Shown here piece by piece: positions 9,475 through 17,207 of a stretch of 64,000 nt of DNA (positions within the stretch are counted from its first letter, which is position 1; the number at the start of each line of letters is the position of its first letter). The notes under the pieces are model-generated. The model was given only the letters and a program-made list of their open reading frames with translations. It did no database searches and was not told the DNA's origin. A program made the translations under genes and the position numbers. This DNA is from Arthrobacter sp. ISL-5. GTDB taxonomy: Bacteria > Actinomycetota > Actinomycetes > Actinomycetales > Micrococcaceae. The DNA lies in contig NZ_JAGGPM010000026.1 in assembly GCF_018613835.1 (NCBI RefSeq), positions 16,388 through 80,387 on the forward strand. Direction: 5' to 3'.

Positions 9475-10259
9475 ATTCCAAGCCCCTACGGGTCGAGCAG
9501 CGAGGACCGGCCCGGTGGTTGTTCCTGAACAGACCAGCACAACGGAACGCCCTCAACAGCGAGCTGACGGATGCCCTCGACTCCCAGATCGACGACATCG
9601 CATACGACCAGGAGACTGCCGTCGTCGTCCTTACCGGAGAAGGACCCGGCTTCAGCGCCGGCGGCGACTTCCGCCACTTCCTCGAGTTGGACGAAGAAGA
9701 TGGTGTACTTGCCTTCCTGACCCGCCTGTCTTCTGTCGTGACCCGCATCGAGCAGAGCCCCAAGCCTTGGATCGCGGCACTCCACGGCCATGCGATCGCC
9801 GGCGGCCTCGAGATCGCCCTCGCCTGCGATCTAGTGATTGCGGCAGAGGGAACCTTGGTCGGCGACGGGCACGTGAACAACAAGCTCATGCCGGGGGCGG
9901 GGTCAAGCGTCCGTCTGGAGAGGGCCGTCGGTAAAAGCGCGGCGCGCTGGATGCACCTCAGCGGTCAACCGATGACGGCCGAGGAGCTCCGAAGAACCGG
10001 GTGGCTGCACGATGTCGTCCCCCGCGAGAGGCTGCGCGAACGGGCTGGTGAGGTCGCGGCCGAGCTCGCCTCGCGCGACACCGTCGCGCAGCAGAACATG
10101 AAGAACCTGCTCAAATCGATCGCCGGGCTCGACGCACCGGCCGCCCTGAAGGCAGAGCTCGACGCCTTCGATTCGAACTGGCGGCAAAACGACGTCCCAG
10201 GAGCACTACGAACATTCCTCGCTGCACGCGGCACAACCAAGCAAGAGGCACGCGCATGA
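9471..10259 (+). CDS. Enoyl-CoA hydratase/isomerase family protein
   Basis: A 262-residue crotonase-fold protein. The first oxyanion-hole loop reads GPGFSAGGDFRHF near residue 55 and the second HGHAIAGGLEIALACDLVIA near 105. The segment that usually carries the catalytic Glu reads GHVNNKLMPGAGSS, so the standard hydratase glutamate is not obvious and another crotonase activity (isomerase, hydrolase, lyase) is possible. ATG at 9471 overlaps the synthetase stop, and its own stop overlaps the following SDR start. The three genes form a tight translationally coupled operon. Confidence 0.9.
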   Translation: MNSKPLRVEQRGPARWLFLNRPAQRNALNSELTDALDSQIDDIAYDQETAVVVLTGEGPGFSAGGDFRHFLELDEEDGVLAFLTRLSSVVTRIEQSPKPWIAALHGHAIAGGLEIALACDLVIAAEGTLVGDGHVNNKLMPGAGSSVRLERAVGKSAARWMHLSGQPMTAEELRRTGWLHDVVPRERLRERAGEVAAELASRDTVAQQNMKNLLKSIAGLDAPAALKAELDAFDSNWRQNDVPGALRTFLAARGTTKQEARA

Positions 10260-11038
10260 AGACACAAAAGACGCCGGTGACCGGCCGGTTCGACGGCAGG
10301 ACCGTGGCCATCACCGGCTCCGCCCAAGGACTCGGGCTGGCAATGGCCGACCGCTTCGCGGCCGAAGGCGCCTCCCTCGCGCTTGTCGATGTCAATGAGA
10401 CAGCACTTCAGAAAGCAGCCGATGAGCTCCGGGACGCATACGGCATCCCCGTGTCCGGAACCGTCGTCGACGTCACTGACTCCTCGCAAGTGAACGCCTG
10501 GATCGCCGGTATCGAGGAGTCCGACAGTGCCGTGGACGTGCTCGTGAACAACGCCGGCATCATCCGTGACAACCGCATCGAAAGGATCACCGACGCCGAC
10601 TGGGACGCCGTGATCGACGTCAGCCTCAAAGGCGCCTTCTACTGCTCCCGCGCCGTGTTCGCCGGAATGCGGGCCCGCGGCTACGGACGCATCGTCTCGT
10701 TCTCCTCGATGTCATGGCGCGGCAACTTCGGACAGTCCAACTACGTCGCAGCAAAGGCAGGCATCGTCGGACTCACCCGCACCCTCGCGCTGGAAGGTGC
10801 CCGCGAGGGCATCACCGCCAACGCCATTGCCCCCGGCCTCATCGAAACCCCGATGCTCGCATCCATGAACGACGCCGCCCGCGACCTGCTCATCGGCAAA
10901 GTACCGATGAAGCACACGGGCGACCCATCCGACATCGCCGAAGCCGCCGCCTTCCTCGCATCCGAAGCCGCCGCGTTCATCACCGGCGTCGTTCTCGACG
11001 TCGACGGCGGCATCTCCATCGGATCCTCAATCCGCTAA
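10256..11038 (+). CDS. SDR family oxidoreductase
   Basis: A 260-residue classical short-chain dehydrogenase. The cofactor motif is TGSAQGLGLAMA near residue 20, NNAGI near 97, the catalytic Ser in SFSSMS near 148, and the YVAAK active-site motif near 162. It ends in a normal GVVLDVDGGISIG. By family and position it probably oxidises a 3-hydroxyacyl-CoA between the hydratase and the divergent thiolase, completing a beta-oxidation spiral. A decayed relative of this gene lies at 13886-13997. Confidence 0.93.
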   Translation: MKTQKTPVTGRFDGRTVAITGSAQGLGLAMADRFAAEGASLALVDVNETALQKAADELRDAYGIPVSGTVVDVTDSSQVNAWIAGIEESDSAVDVLVNNAGIIRDNRIERITDADWDAVIDVSLKGAFYCSRAVFAGMRARGYGRIVSFSSMSWRGNFGQSNYVAAKAGIVGLTRTLALEGAREGITANAIAPGLIETPMLASMNDAARDLLIGKVPMKHTGDPSDIAEAAAFLASEAAAFITGVVLDVDGGISIGSSIR

Positions 11039-11082
11039 GCCCCTTCGACGGCAACCCGCCGCAGAACTGTCAAAGGAGACAC

Positions 11083-12405
11083 ATGATCGACATTGAGATC
11101 ACCTACGGCGTCGATACCCCGAAGCGCGACGGGACCACACTGCGCTCGGACATTTATCACCCGAAAGGAGACGGCCCTTTCCCGTGATTCTCGTCCGGAC
11201 GCCATACGACTAACTGACCCTTCTTGAAACGGATACTCGCCCTTCTTGAAACGGATACTCGCGAATTGCACGCGGCCGCCACATCGTCACTCAGGATGCG
11301 CGAGGAAGTTTCGTATCGGACGGTGAATGGCTTCCGTGGAAGTACTAGCGGGACGACGGTTACGCCTCCGTCGAGTGGGACGCCGCCGTCCCGAAAAGCA
11401 ATGGTCGGGTGGGGACGATGGGGCAAAGCTATAACGGCAGCACCCAGTGGAGCGCCGCCATCTCTCGGCCACCCCACTCGACCGCCATTGAGCCTTTGAA
11501 CACGTGGAGAGACCCTGAAGACGGGCTGATGTTCCGAGGCGGCGCCATCGAGCTTCGTCTTAACGGCTTCTGGTCGTTGTTCACCGCGTTCCTTTACCCT
11601 GGGACGTACTCCAGATGAGGGTACGGCTTCGTGGCTCGAGACCTTCCAAAGCTTCGATACGATCGCCGAAGAAGGATACGGGGGCTGCCCTCGGACGCAC
11701 TGCCGATGCTGGAGCGCACTGGTCTACCCATATCGACCCTAGGCGGGCCTTCGAAAATCGGTCGACCCCGGACGAGTGCCGGGTGGCGAACCGGCACGAC
11801 GAGATCGAAGTGCCGGCGCTAGTTATCTCCGGCTGGTTCGGCAATTTCCAGCAGGGCGCCCTCGATAATTACGTCGCAATGCGCTCCAGAGGAAAGACGG
11901 CTCGCCTGGCGGGCCCTTGGACTCACAGCGGCAACTTAGTAGCGTCCCTCCCCGGCGGATCCGTTGATGTCCACGTCGGAATGGGGTCGATGACTCCGGG
12001 CGGTCAATCCGTGACTGATCTGGAGCTCCAGTGGTGCGACTACTGGCTCATCGGCGAACCCGCCACCGCTGCCCACGACGCCGGTGTCTTGCTCTTCGTG
12101 ATGGGCATCAATCAGTGGCGGCCCGAAACAGATTGGCCTTTTGTCCGGGAGCGGAACCTCGCTGCCGGATCACTCGCGTGACTACCAAGCGACACCGGGT
12201 CGCTGGGGTTGAGATCCATCTGTGGTCGACGTCGATCGTAGTCCGCGCGGACACCTACTCCGCGTTCAGATCACCTCGGGCAACTTCCCTCGCTTGGACC
12301 GGAATCTCAACACCGGGGAACCGGAGACCGAGGGGACCACGATCGGTGTAGCGCGCCAGCGGATCCTCCGCGACCGCGAGCAGCCCTCCCGAATCACCCT
12401 TGCCA
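11083..12405 (+). pseudogene. CocE/NonD (X-Pro dipeptidyl-peptidase-like) hydrolase, multiply disrupted
   Basis: The start is normal: a strong AAAGGAGA site, then ITYGVDTPKRDGTTLRSDIY. The frame breaks at the PFP/VILVRTPYD junction by a one-base loss and stops. Family landmarks continue in other frames: HIVTQDARGSFVSDGEW, a stop, DDGYASVEWDAAVPKSNG with GTMGQSYNGSTQW (nucleophile elbow), later VPALVISGWFGNFQQGALDN, FVMGINQWRPETDWP, and finally SGNFPRLDRNLNTGEPE near 12300. A tandem duplication lies inside the region that should encode the 70-100 segment. The original ~560-residue esterase/amidase is clearly inactive. It was probably the fourth gene of module A. Confidence 0.85.
11218..11261. 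repeat. 22-bp perfect tandem duplication inside the hydrolase pseudogene
   Basis: Two perfect 22-bp copies (11218-11239 and 11240-11261), each starting CCCTTCTTGAAACGGATACT, lie back to back immediately after the first stop of the CocE-like gene. Neither copy matches the hydrolase family, so this is inserted or rearranged DNA rather than repeated coding sequence. Confidence 0.9.
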
Positions 12406-12446
12406 ATCCACCCCCCTTTCTTCTCACACACTGCGAATGCGGGCTT

Positions 12447-13076
12447 TCAGTGTGGGCGAACGGCGAGTCCGTGGATCAAGAGTTCGCCCAGTTCGGTGAA
12501 CGCCTCCCCGGCAGCAAGCCCGGTTGCTTCGAGCAGTTCACCGGACTGCACACCGTCGATCAGAAGTGAGATCGCCTGGCCGGCCAGAGCCGCATCAGCA
12601 GGACGAAACACGTTTGAACGGACACCTTCCTCTATCATTTCCTGAACCTTGCGTGCCGCTGCCCGGGAGTTCAACCGGTAGATGTCAGCCGTCGGCTCGT
12701 ACGAGACCATATCAAGGTAGAAGGCGTGCGAGTTCCGGCTCATGGCGGTGCCTACGCCAGCGAGGTAGCGGACGATGCGCTCGGCCGGATCTGGTGTATC
12801 CGCGACCTCCACCTCGATGGCAGCCGTGGACCGTTCGAAGAAGTGTCGGGTGACCTTCTGGATGATCTGCTCACGACTGCTCGCCACCGAGTACAACGTC
12901 GTCTTCGAGCAGTGAAGCCGTTTGCAAAGATCCTCGATCGTGAGGGCATTGAAGCCCTCCGCTAGGAAGATGCCCTCGAGTTCATCAATCAGTTCGGCAC
13001 GCCGGCCGCCATCATTCGTTTTACGCGGACGCCTGTCCCGCGTCGCAGCTACGGTCCTGCCATTGGTCGATGTCAC
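12447..13076 (-). CDS. TetR/AcrR family transcriptional regulator
   Basis: A 209-residue TetR-type repressor. The N-terminal helix-turn-helix reads FNALTIEDLCKRLHCSKTTLY around residues 40-60, followed by a ligand-binding domain of normal length. It starts with GTG, overlapping by 4 bp a 39-residue upstream reading frame. It lies convergent to module A and is the likely local regulator; the inverted repeat at 7786-7807 is a candidate operator. A short remnant of a close relative is at 14082-14162. The ligand is probably a pathway acyl-CoA or acid, by analogy only. Confidence 0.9.
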   Translation of the reverse strand: MTSTNGRTVAATRDRRPRKTNDGGRRAELIDELEGIFLAEGFNALTIEDLCKRLHCSKTTLYSVASSREQIIQKVTRHFFERSTAAIEVEVADTPDPAERIVRYLAGVGTAMSRNSHAFYLDMVSYEPTADIYRLNSRAAARKVQEMIEEGVRSNVFRPADAALAGQAISLLIDGVQSGELLEATGLAAGEAFTELGELLIHGLAVRPH

Positions 13077-13192
13077 GACAGTTTCTCCGCCACGAAGCGG
13101 ATCCCAAGGGCCCTCGCCTCTCTATCAAAGTACGCTTGGTTGAGAGCGCCCACCCCTAGAAGTCGGCGCTGCTCGTAGACAACGTCCGCCAT
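13073..13192 (-). CDS. Small reading frame overlapping the tetR start
   Basis: A 39-residue frame begins with ATG at 13192, preceded by AGGCAGG, and ends in a TGA that overlaps the GTG of the tetR gene (GTGA, 4 bp). The peptide ends LGIRFVAEKLS and resembles the tail of a larger enzyme more than an independent protein. It could be a translated leader coupled to tetR, or the remnant of a gene that once preceded it. I do not recognise the family. Confidence 0.4.
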   Translation of the reverse strand: MADVVYEQRRLLGVGALNQAYFDREARALGIRFVAEKLS

Positions 13193-13380
13193 GATCCGCC
13201 TGCCTAAGTTGGGTTAGTGAGAAGTTCCCTGAATAGTCCAACTATGCCACAAGCAGTACGGGCGCATCCTACTTCGTACAGGCTGCCCTTCTGACGTCAT
13301 TTCCGGAATGCCAGTTCTGGACTCGCGCCTCCCTTCCCCGCGAACACAGCGCCCGAGACCTAAGGGCATGCGCGCTGCTC

Positions 13381-13640
13381 ATCCGTGCGCTGCGATTTCG
13401 CGGACCTGCTCAGCGTTGGAGACCCCCAGTCCTACGCAGACGCGCTCTGCGCCGGCGGCGTGGGCGCGGCCACCACGTCCTTGGCTGCCGTGCTGACGGA
13501 GGTGCGGGCGCCGGTGACTCCCATGATGGATACGGCGTAGACGAAGCCGCGGCTGGCGTCCACGCTGCGCTGCATGCGTTCGGCGGTGGTGGAGGGTGCC
13601 ACAAGGAACACCCGGTCCAGGCCGTACAGGTAATGGACAA
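13381..13640 (-). pseudogene. trpA: Tryptophan synthase alpha chain fragment
   Basis: The reverse strand reads YLYGLDRVFLVAPSTTAERM then SRGFVYAVSIMGVTGART, the conserved core of TrpA. After a frameshift it continues VCVGLGVSNAEQVREIA. Both N- and C-terminal parts are missing, and the fragment runs directly into unrelated sequence at about 13635. It is an orphan piece, about a third of the gene, with no other trp genes nearby. Confidence 0.75.
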
Positions 13641-13767
13641 AGACCGCAAGCCGCAGTGGCGGCCAGCTGCCCTGTCGGAGGTGCAGGCGCACGACGTCGA
13701 GCAGTACTTTGCATCGCTGGGCGAGAGGGAACTCGTTTTGGTGGAAAGGGAGGCTGACCATGTCTAA
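13633..13767 (+). pseudogene. 3-hydroxyisobutyryl-CoA hydrolase-type C-terminal fragment
   Basis: A 44-codon tail reads MDKDRKPQWRPAALSEVQ and then VEQYFASL to a TAA at 13765-13767. The DKDRxPxWxPAxL pattern is typical of the C-terminus of hydroxyisobutyryl-CoA hydrolases and related crotonases. The upstream catalytic domain is absent, replaced by the reverse-oriented trpA fragment, so this is a breakpoint remnant. Confidence 0.6.
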
Positions 13768-13885
13768 GCATGCGGAACAGCCAGCCAAAAGACAGCACGG
13801 CTCTCTCGGAGCTCCAGCTTACGTACCGCCGTCGTTGGCTTGTTGGAAAGCGCCCGACGGCATCGGACCGCTCTGAGCCTCACTG

Positions 13886-13997
13886 AGAGCCAGTGCTTGC
13901 CTCCATGGATCCTGCAGCACGCGATGTTCTCAGCGGCAAGGTTCCTATGAAGCACATCGCCTAGCCTTTCCAAGAAGACGCAGCCTTCCTGGGTGCG
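13886..13997 (+). pseudogene. SDR C-terminal fragment, relative of the SDR at 10256
   Basis: The plus strand reads VLASMDPAARDVLSGKVPMK, closely matching the equivalent part of the module A SDR (MLASMNDAARDLLIGKVPMK). A stop follows, then EDAAFLG in another frame, matching EAAAFLA. DNA identity is only moderate, so it derives from a diverged paralogue rather than a recent duplication. Confidence 0.7.
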
Positions 13998-14081
13998 GGA
14001 GGTAGGGTGCGTTCAACACTAGCGTCGTTCGCGATACCGGCAGAGATATCTTGGTCGGATGTTCCATCCGCTGAGGTACCG

Positions 14082-14162
14082 ACAGGGATCCGCAATTCCT
14101 GCGATTGCAGCTTCTACTGCCTCGGTTGAACGCTCGAAAAAGTGCCTCGTCACCTTTTGTGG
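14082..14162 (-). pseudogene. TetR regulator fragment, relative of the protein at 12447
   Basis: The reverse strand reads KVTRHFFERSTEAVEAAIAG then IADP, matching KVTRHFFERSTAAIEVEVAD in the intact TetR regulator, with unrelated sequence on both sides. Together with the SDR remnant just upstream, it keeps the order SDR(+) then TetR(-) found in module A. Confidence 0.65.
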
Positions 14163-14263
14163 AGAAGGTGCACCGGCGCAAGTAATCGAACCCAAATCCG
14201 ACGATAATGAAGATTCTGTAAGCTGGCGCAGCCCGCACCGGCCGGTCCGGCAGGGGAGCGGAC

Positions 14264-14842
14264 TCACTCCAACCTGGCGTGGCGCAGGTATTGGTAGACC
14301 GTCTCCCTGCTGATTCCGTAGTCATGGGCAAGCACGACCTTTGGAACGCCGGTGCCGGCGCGTTGGACCAGCTCGGCCGCGCGTTCCGGTGAGAGGGTCT
14401 TTTTCCGCCCTTTGTAGGCGCCGCGCTGCTTCGCCAGGGCAATGCCTTCCTTTTGGCGTTCCCTGATGAGGGAACGCTCGAATTCGGCGAAGGCACCCAT
14501 GACGGAGAGCATGAGGTTGGCCATGGGGGAGTCCTCCCCGGTGAAGACGAGGCTCTCCTTAACGAACTCCACTCGCACGCCCTTTCGGGTCAGGCCCTGG
14601 ACAAGAGCACGCAGGTCATCGAGGTTGCGGGCGAGCGGGTCCATACTGTGCACCACGACGGTATCCCCGTCGCGGGCGAACCGCAGCAATTCCGTGAGCT
14701 GTGGCCTAGCCGTATCCCGGCCCGAGGCCTTGTCCGTGAAGACCCGGTCCAGAATCTGGCCTTCGAGCTGGCGTTTCTCGTTCTGGTCCAGCGTGCTCAC
14801 GCGCACATACCCAATCCGCTGTCCAGCCACTGCTGCCTCCAA
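14264..14842 (-). CDS. Serine site-specific recombinase (resolvase/invertase)
   Basis: A 192-residue small serine recombinase. The N-terminal catalytic domain has GYVRVST with the nucleophilic Ser near residue 16, then HSMDPLARNLDDL, and GEDSPMANLMLSVMGAFAEF near 110. The C-terminal helix-turn-helix reads VVLAHDYGISRETVYQYLR. Length and arrangement fit resolvases of Tn3- or Tn552-type transposons. It is intact but no complete transposase lies next to it. A degraded second copy is found at 52637-52914, so elements carrying this resolvase have entered at least twice. Confidence 0.93.
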   Translation of the reverse strand: MEAAVAGQRIGYVRVSTLDQNEKRQLEGQILDRVFTDKASGRDTARPQLTELLRFARDGDTVVVHSMDPLARNLDDLRALVQGLTRKGVRVEFVKESLVFTGEDSPMANLMLSVMGAFAEFERSLIRERQKEGIALAKQRGAYKGRKKTLSPERAAELVQRAGTGVPKVVLAHDYGISRETVYQYLRHARLE

Positions 14843-15027
14843 ACCTTCCTGTGAGGTCGAGTTCTAGGCTTGTCCTACAAGGAAGTCAAGATCTGCATCG
14901 GGTTTGTCAGATTAGGGTGTAGGGCAACCTGCTTATTCAACTTGGCGACCCTATACTGCGCATCTGAGTTGCCCAGAAGTCAGCAAGCCTGCGTCGTGAA
15001 GCTTCAGCAATGGGCGGAAGGTGTGTC

Positions 15028-15256
15028 TTATTTGCCTATCGTGGCTTCCGCGATCCGGCGTGCGGCCCGAACCACCACATCGCCATAGTCCTTTCCGGGG
15101 GAAGTGGAGACCCGGGCTAGGGGCATGGCGAGGCAGACCGCGGCAATGATCGCCCCGTCGGCCCAGACGGGAGCACTGACCGAGCCCAGTCCGGGAGTGC
15201 GAACCCCAACAGATTCGATCCAGCCCGCCGCGGCCAATTCAGCCATACCCACAGCT
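15028..15256 (-). pseudogene. IclR-family regulator C-terminal fragment
   Basis: The reverse strand reads GLGSVSAPVWADGAIIAAVC and KDYGDVVVRAARRIAEATIG, the end of an IclR effector-binding domain. The N-terminal winged helix and most of the ligand domain are missing. At about 15256 it fuses directly to the recombinase fragment. Confidence 0.7.
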
Positions 15257-16248
15257 GCGCTGACTCACCGGTACGGTCGCGCAGGTCGTGGATTGTCCCG
15301 AGCTGGACTGTGACGAGTTCCTCGGTGACGGTCACGTCGTCCCAGGTAAGCCGTGCGATGTTTTCGGCCTGCTGTCCGAAGACGAGAATGAGGATCGCGG
15401 CGGCGCGGTCTCGTGCCTCAAGTCCGTCGGTGTGAACCACGCAATTGAGTGCTTCATTCTGTCCCGTCTTGGCGAGCCTGGCGCTGGTGCCGCGGCGGTG
15501 CGGGACGATGGCCAGCCCTGCCGGAGCGGCTTTGGTCTTGATGGCCCATTTCAGGAAGCCTTCGGCGATGCGCCGGGCGCTGCGTCCTCCGGCCTGCCAG
15601 ACGTCAAGATGTGCCTGCGTTAGGTCCATCAAGGTGATTCCGTGGTCGGTGAGCCAGTTCAGGAGGTCGATGGCGACGGTCACTTGCTGCTTGGCGCGAA
15701 GGAAGGTTCCGCGGGTGACCTCTTCCATGTGGTTCATGCGGCGTTGATGGTGCCAGCGGACGTAGCGGCGGATGAGCTCACGGTTTTGGGGGTCGGTTGT
15801 CCGTTCGATGGCTTTCGTGGCCCAGTTCTCGTAGCGCTTTCGAAGTTCGTCCCGTCGGGGGAGCACGCCATGTTCCGTGAGCAGGCCGCGGACGTATTCG
15901 CGGGTGCGTGAGATGGTCGAGGAGTACCGCGACTTGGCCGTATTTTTCATCATCTCCCGATGCGAGGGCGACGGCATTTGAAGCCGGTGTATGTGCTGAT
16001 CAACAGCACCGAGAAGATCGTGAGACAGATCCGTTCGTGCCAACCCGCGGACATCGTTGAGAGCGCTAAGGTACCCGTTCAGGTCTATTTCTAAATACTG
16101 GAAGGCATGTGGGTGTGCCTGCTGGCCGCCGAGAACGGCTCGTGTAATTGCCTTTCCACGGAATGATGCGTCGCGAGGCTGTGTCCATGTACTAGCTGCA
16201 AAGTTTTTTTCCGGCGCAGTGCAGCGCGGCCAGTACTCGCTCGGTCAT
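15257..16248 (-). pseudogene. Tyrosine-recombinase-like integrase, truncated and frameshifted
   Basis: The start MTERVLAALHCAGK at 16248 is followed after a 7-T run (16204-16210) by a frame change; the other frame continues STWTQPRDASFRGKAITRAV and stays open to the IclR junction. Recombinase landmarks include ILVFGQQAENIARLTWDDVT near the right position for the first catalytic region. The C-terminal R-H-R-Y catalytic part is absent because the gene is cut at about 15257. Its ATG overlaps the stop of a preceding frame, as in multi-gene tyrosine recombinase modules. Confidence 0.6.
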
Positions 16249-16365
16249 GCCCGCTTCTCGTCCAGTTCGAGCCATCGCTGTCTGTTTTGCTGGACTTTCC
16301 TTGCCCGGTCGCTGGCAGTTGCTGGGTTTACGGCCTTGCCTCCCGTAAGCGAGGTTGCTAACGGA
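16245..16365 (-). pseudogene. C-terminal fragment of a gene preceding the integrase
   Basis: A frame ending NPATASDRARKVQQNRQRW LELDEKRA stops in an ATGA overlap with the integrase-like start at 16248. The basic helical tail suggests a small partner protein of a recombinase module. The upstream part is lost at a hairpin near 16363. Function not recognised. Confidence 0.4.
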
Positions 16366-16408
16366 GGGGTGCGGCGAATTGAGCTTTGCGATTCGCCAGC
16401 ACCCCTCC
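16363..16408. other. Long stem-loop at the recombinase remnant boundary
   Basis: GGAGGGGTGCGGCGAAT (16363-16379) pairs with the complementary arm at 16391-16408 with one bulged base and an 11-nt loop. It may be a terminator for the MaoC gene side or a remnant recombination end. No U-tract follows on either strand. Confidence 0.5.
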
Positions 16409-16614
16409 TACGCGGTTCACACCCCGCTTCTCAAGAGGGGATTCATCGCTGGTCCCATTCATGCTTCTGCCGTTATAACCGATGCCCGTGCAACGTCGTC
16501 TCTTTGGAAATGGGCATCAAGAGCACCCCGCTCTTAGTCGGCGTCAATGGACGTGTGGAGACAGGGAACGCGACCTTTTTATGAATAAGGACCTGGTCTC
16601 CCTCGCGTCACACC

Positions 16615-17088
16615 CTACTTACGCTTGAACATCACGTTCCACTGGCCTTCCTGACAGACCTGACCTCGCTGATTAAGTACTTTGACGTCGAAAACGATAA
16701 TGCCTCGGTCGTGCTTGGAACGGGATGGCCGCAATTCGGCGACGGTCTGCTCGACATGAATTGTATCGCCGATGAGCACCGGTGCGCGCATGTTCCAGGT
16801 CATGCCGAGGAAGGCGATGGCGGTCTCCGCTTTGAGACCCAATGTTGATTCGAGGCCTGTGGCGATAGCGAACACGCCGGGACCGTGGAAGATTCTGCCG
16901 CCGAATTGGGTGGTCTTGGCGTACTCCTCATCGATGTGCAGGGGATTGAAGTCACCGGAGATGCCGGCAAAAAGTGTTACCTCGGCGTTCGTGATCGTGC
17001 GCTTAGGTGTTATCCAGTTTTGTCCGACCTGGAAATCATCGAAGTACATCCCTGTGCTAGTGGGAGTCGTCACAGCTAGTTCGGTCAT
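16615..17088 (-). CDS. MaoC-family dehydratase
   Basis: A 157-residue hot-dog-fold protein of the MaoC (hydratase 2) family. The catalytic Asp/His motif appears as GDFNPLHIDEEYAKTTQFGG around residue 45, followed by IFHGPGVFAI. The start is ATG at 17088, 9 nt after GAAAGGA, in preference to the ATG 18 bp upstream that overlaps this site. It would hydrate a 2-enoyl-CoA in module B. It is transcribed in the same direction as the PucR regulator behind it, with about 120 bp between. Confidence 0.9.
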   Translation of the reverse strand: MTELAVTTPTSTGMYFDDFQVGQNWITPKRTITNAEVTLFAGISGDFNPLHIDEEYAKTTQFGGRIFHGPGVFAIATGLESTLGLKAETAIAFLGMTWNMRAPVLIGDTIHVEQTVAELRPSRSKHDRGIIVFDVKVLNQRGQVCQEGQWNVMFKRK

Positions 17089-17207
17089 GGAAGAGCATCC
17101 TTTCAAAGTTGTCCTTAATCAATTGTTCTTGGGATGGCCAAGGTAAGGGATTGTGAGCAGACCGAAAGCTCTGGAGATGTCCTGTTACTCTTACTAAGCG
17201 CTCCCGC

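Noticed and set aside
7855..9540. 561-residue frame opposite the acyl-CoA synthetase
   Set aside because: A GC-rich antisense shadow; the plus-strand protein has all ligase motifs.
16057..16584. 175-residue plus-strand frame
   Set aside because: Its opposite strand shows recombinase-module remnants; the plus-strand protein is Cys/Ser/Arg-rich with no family.
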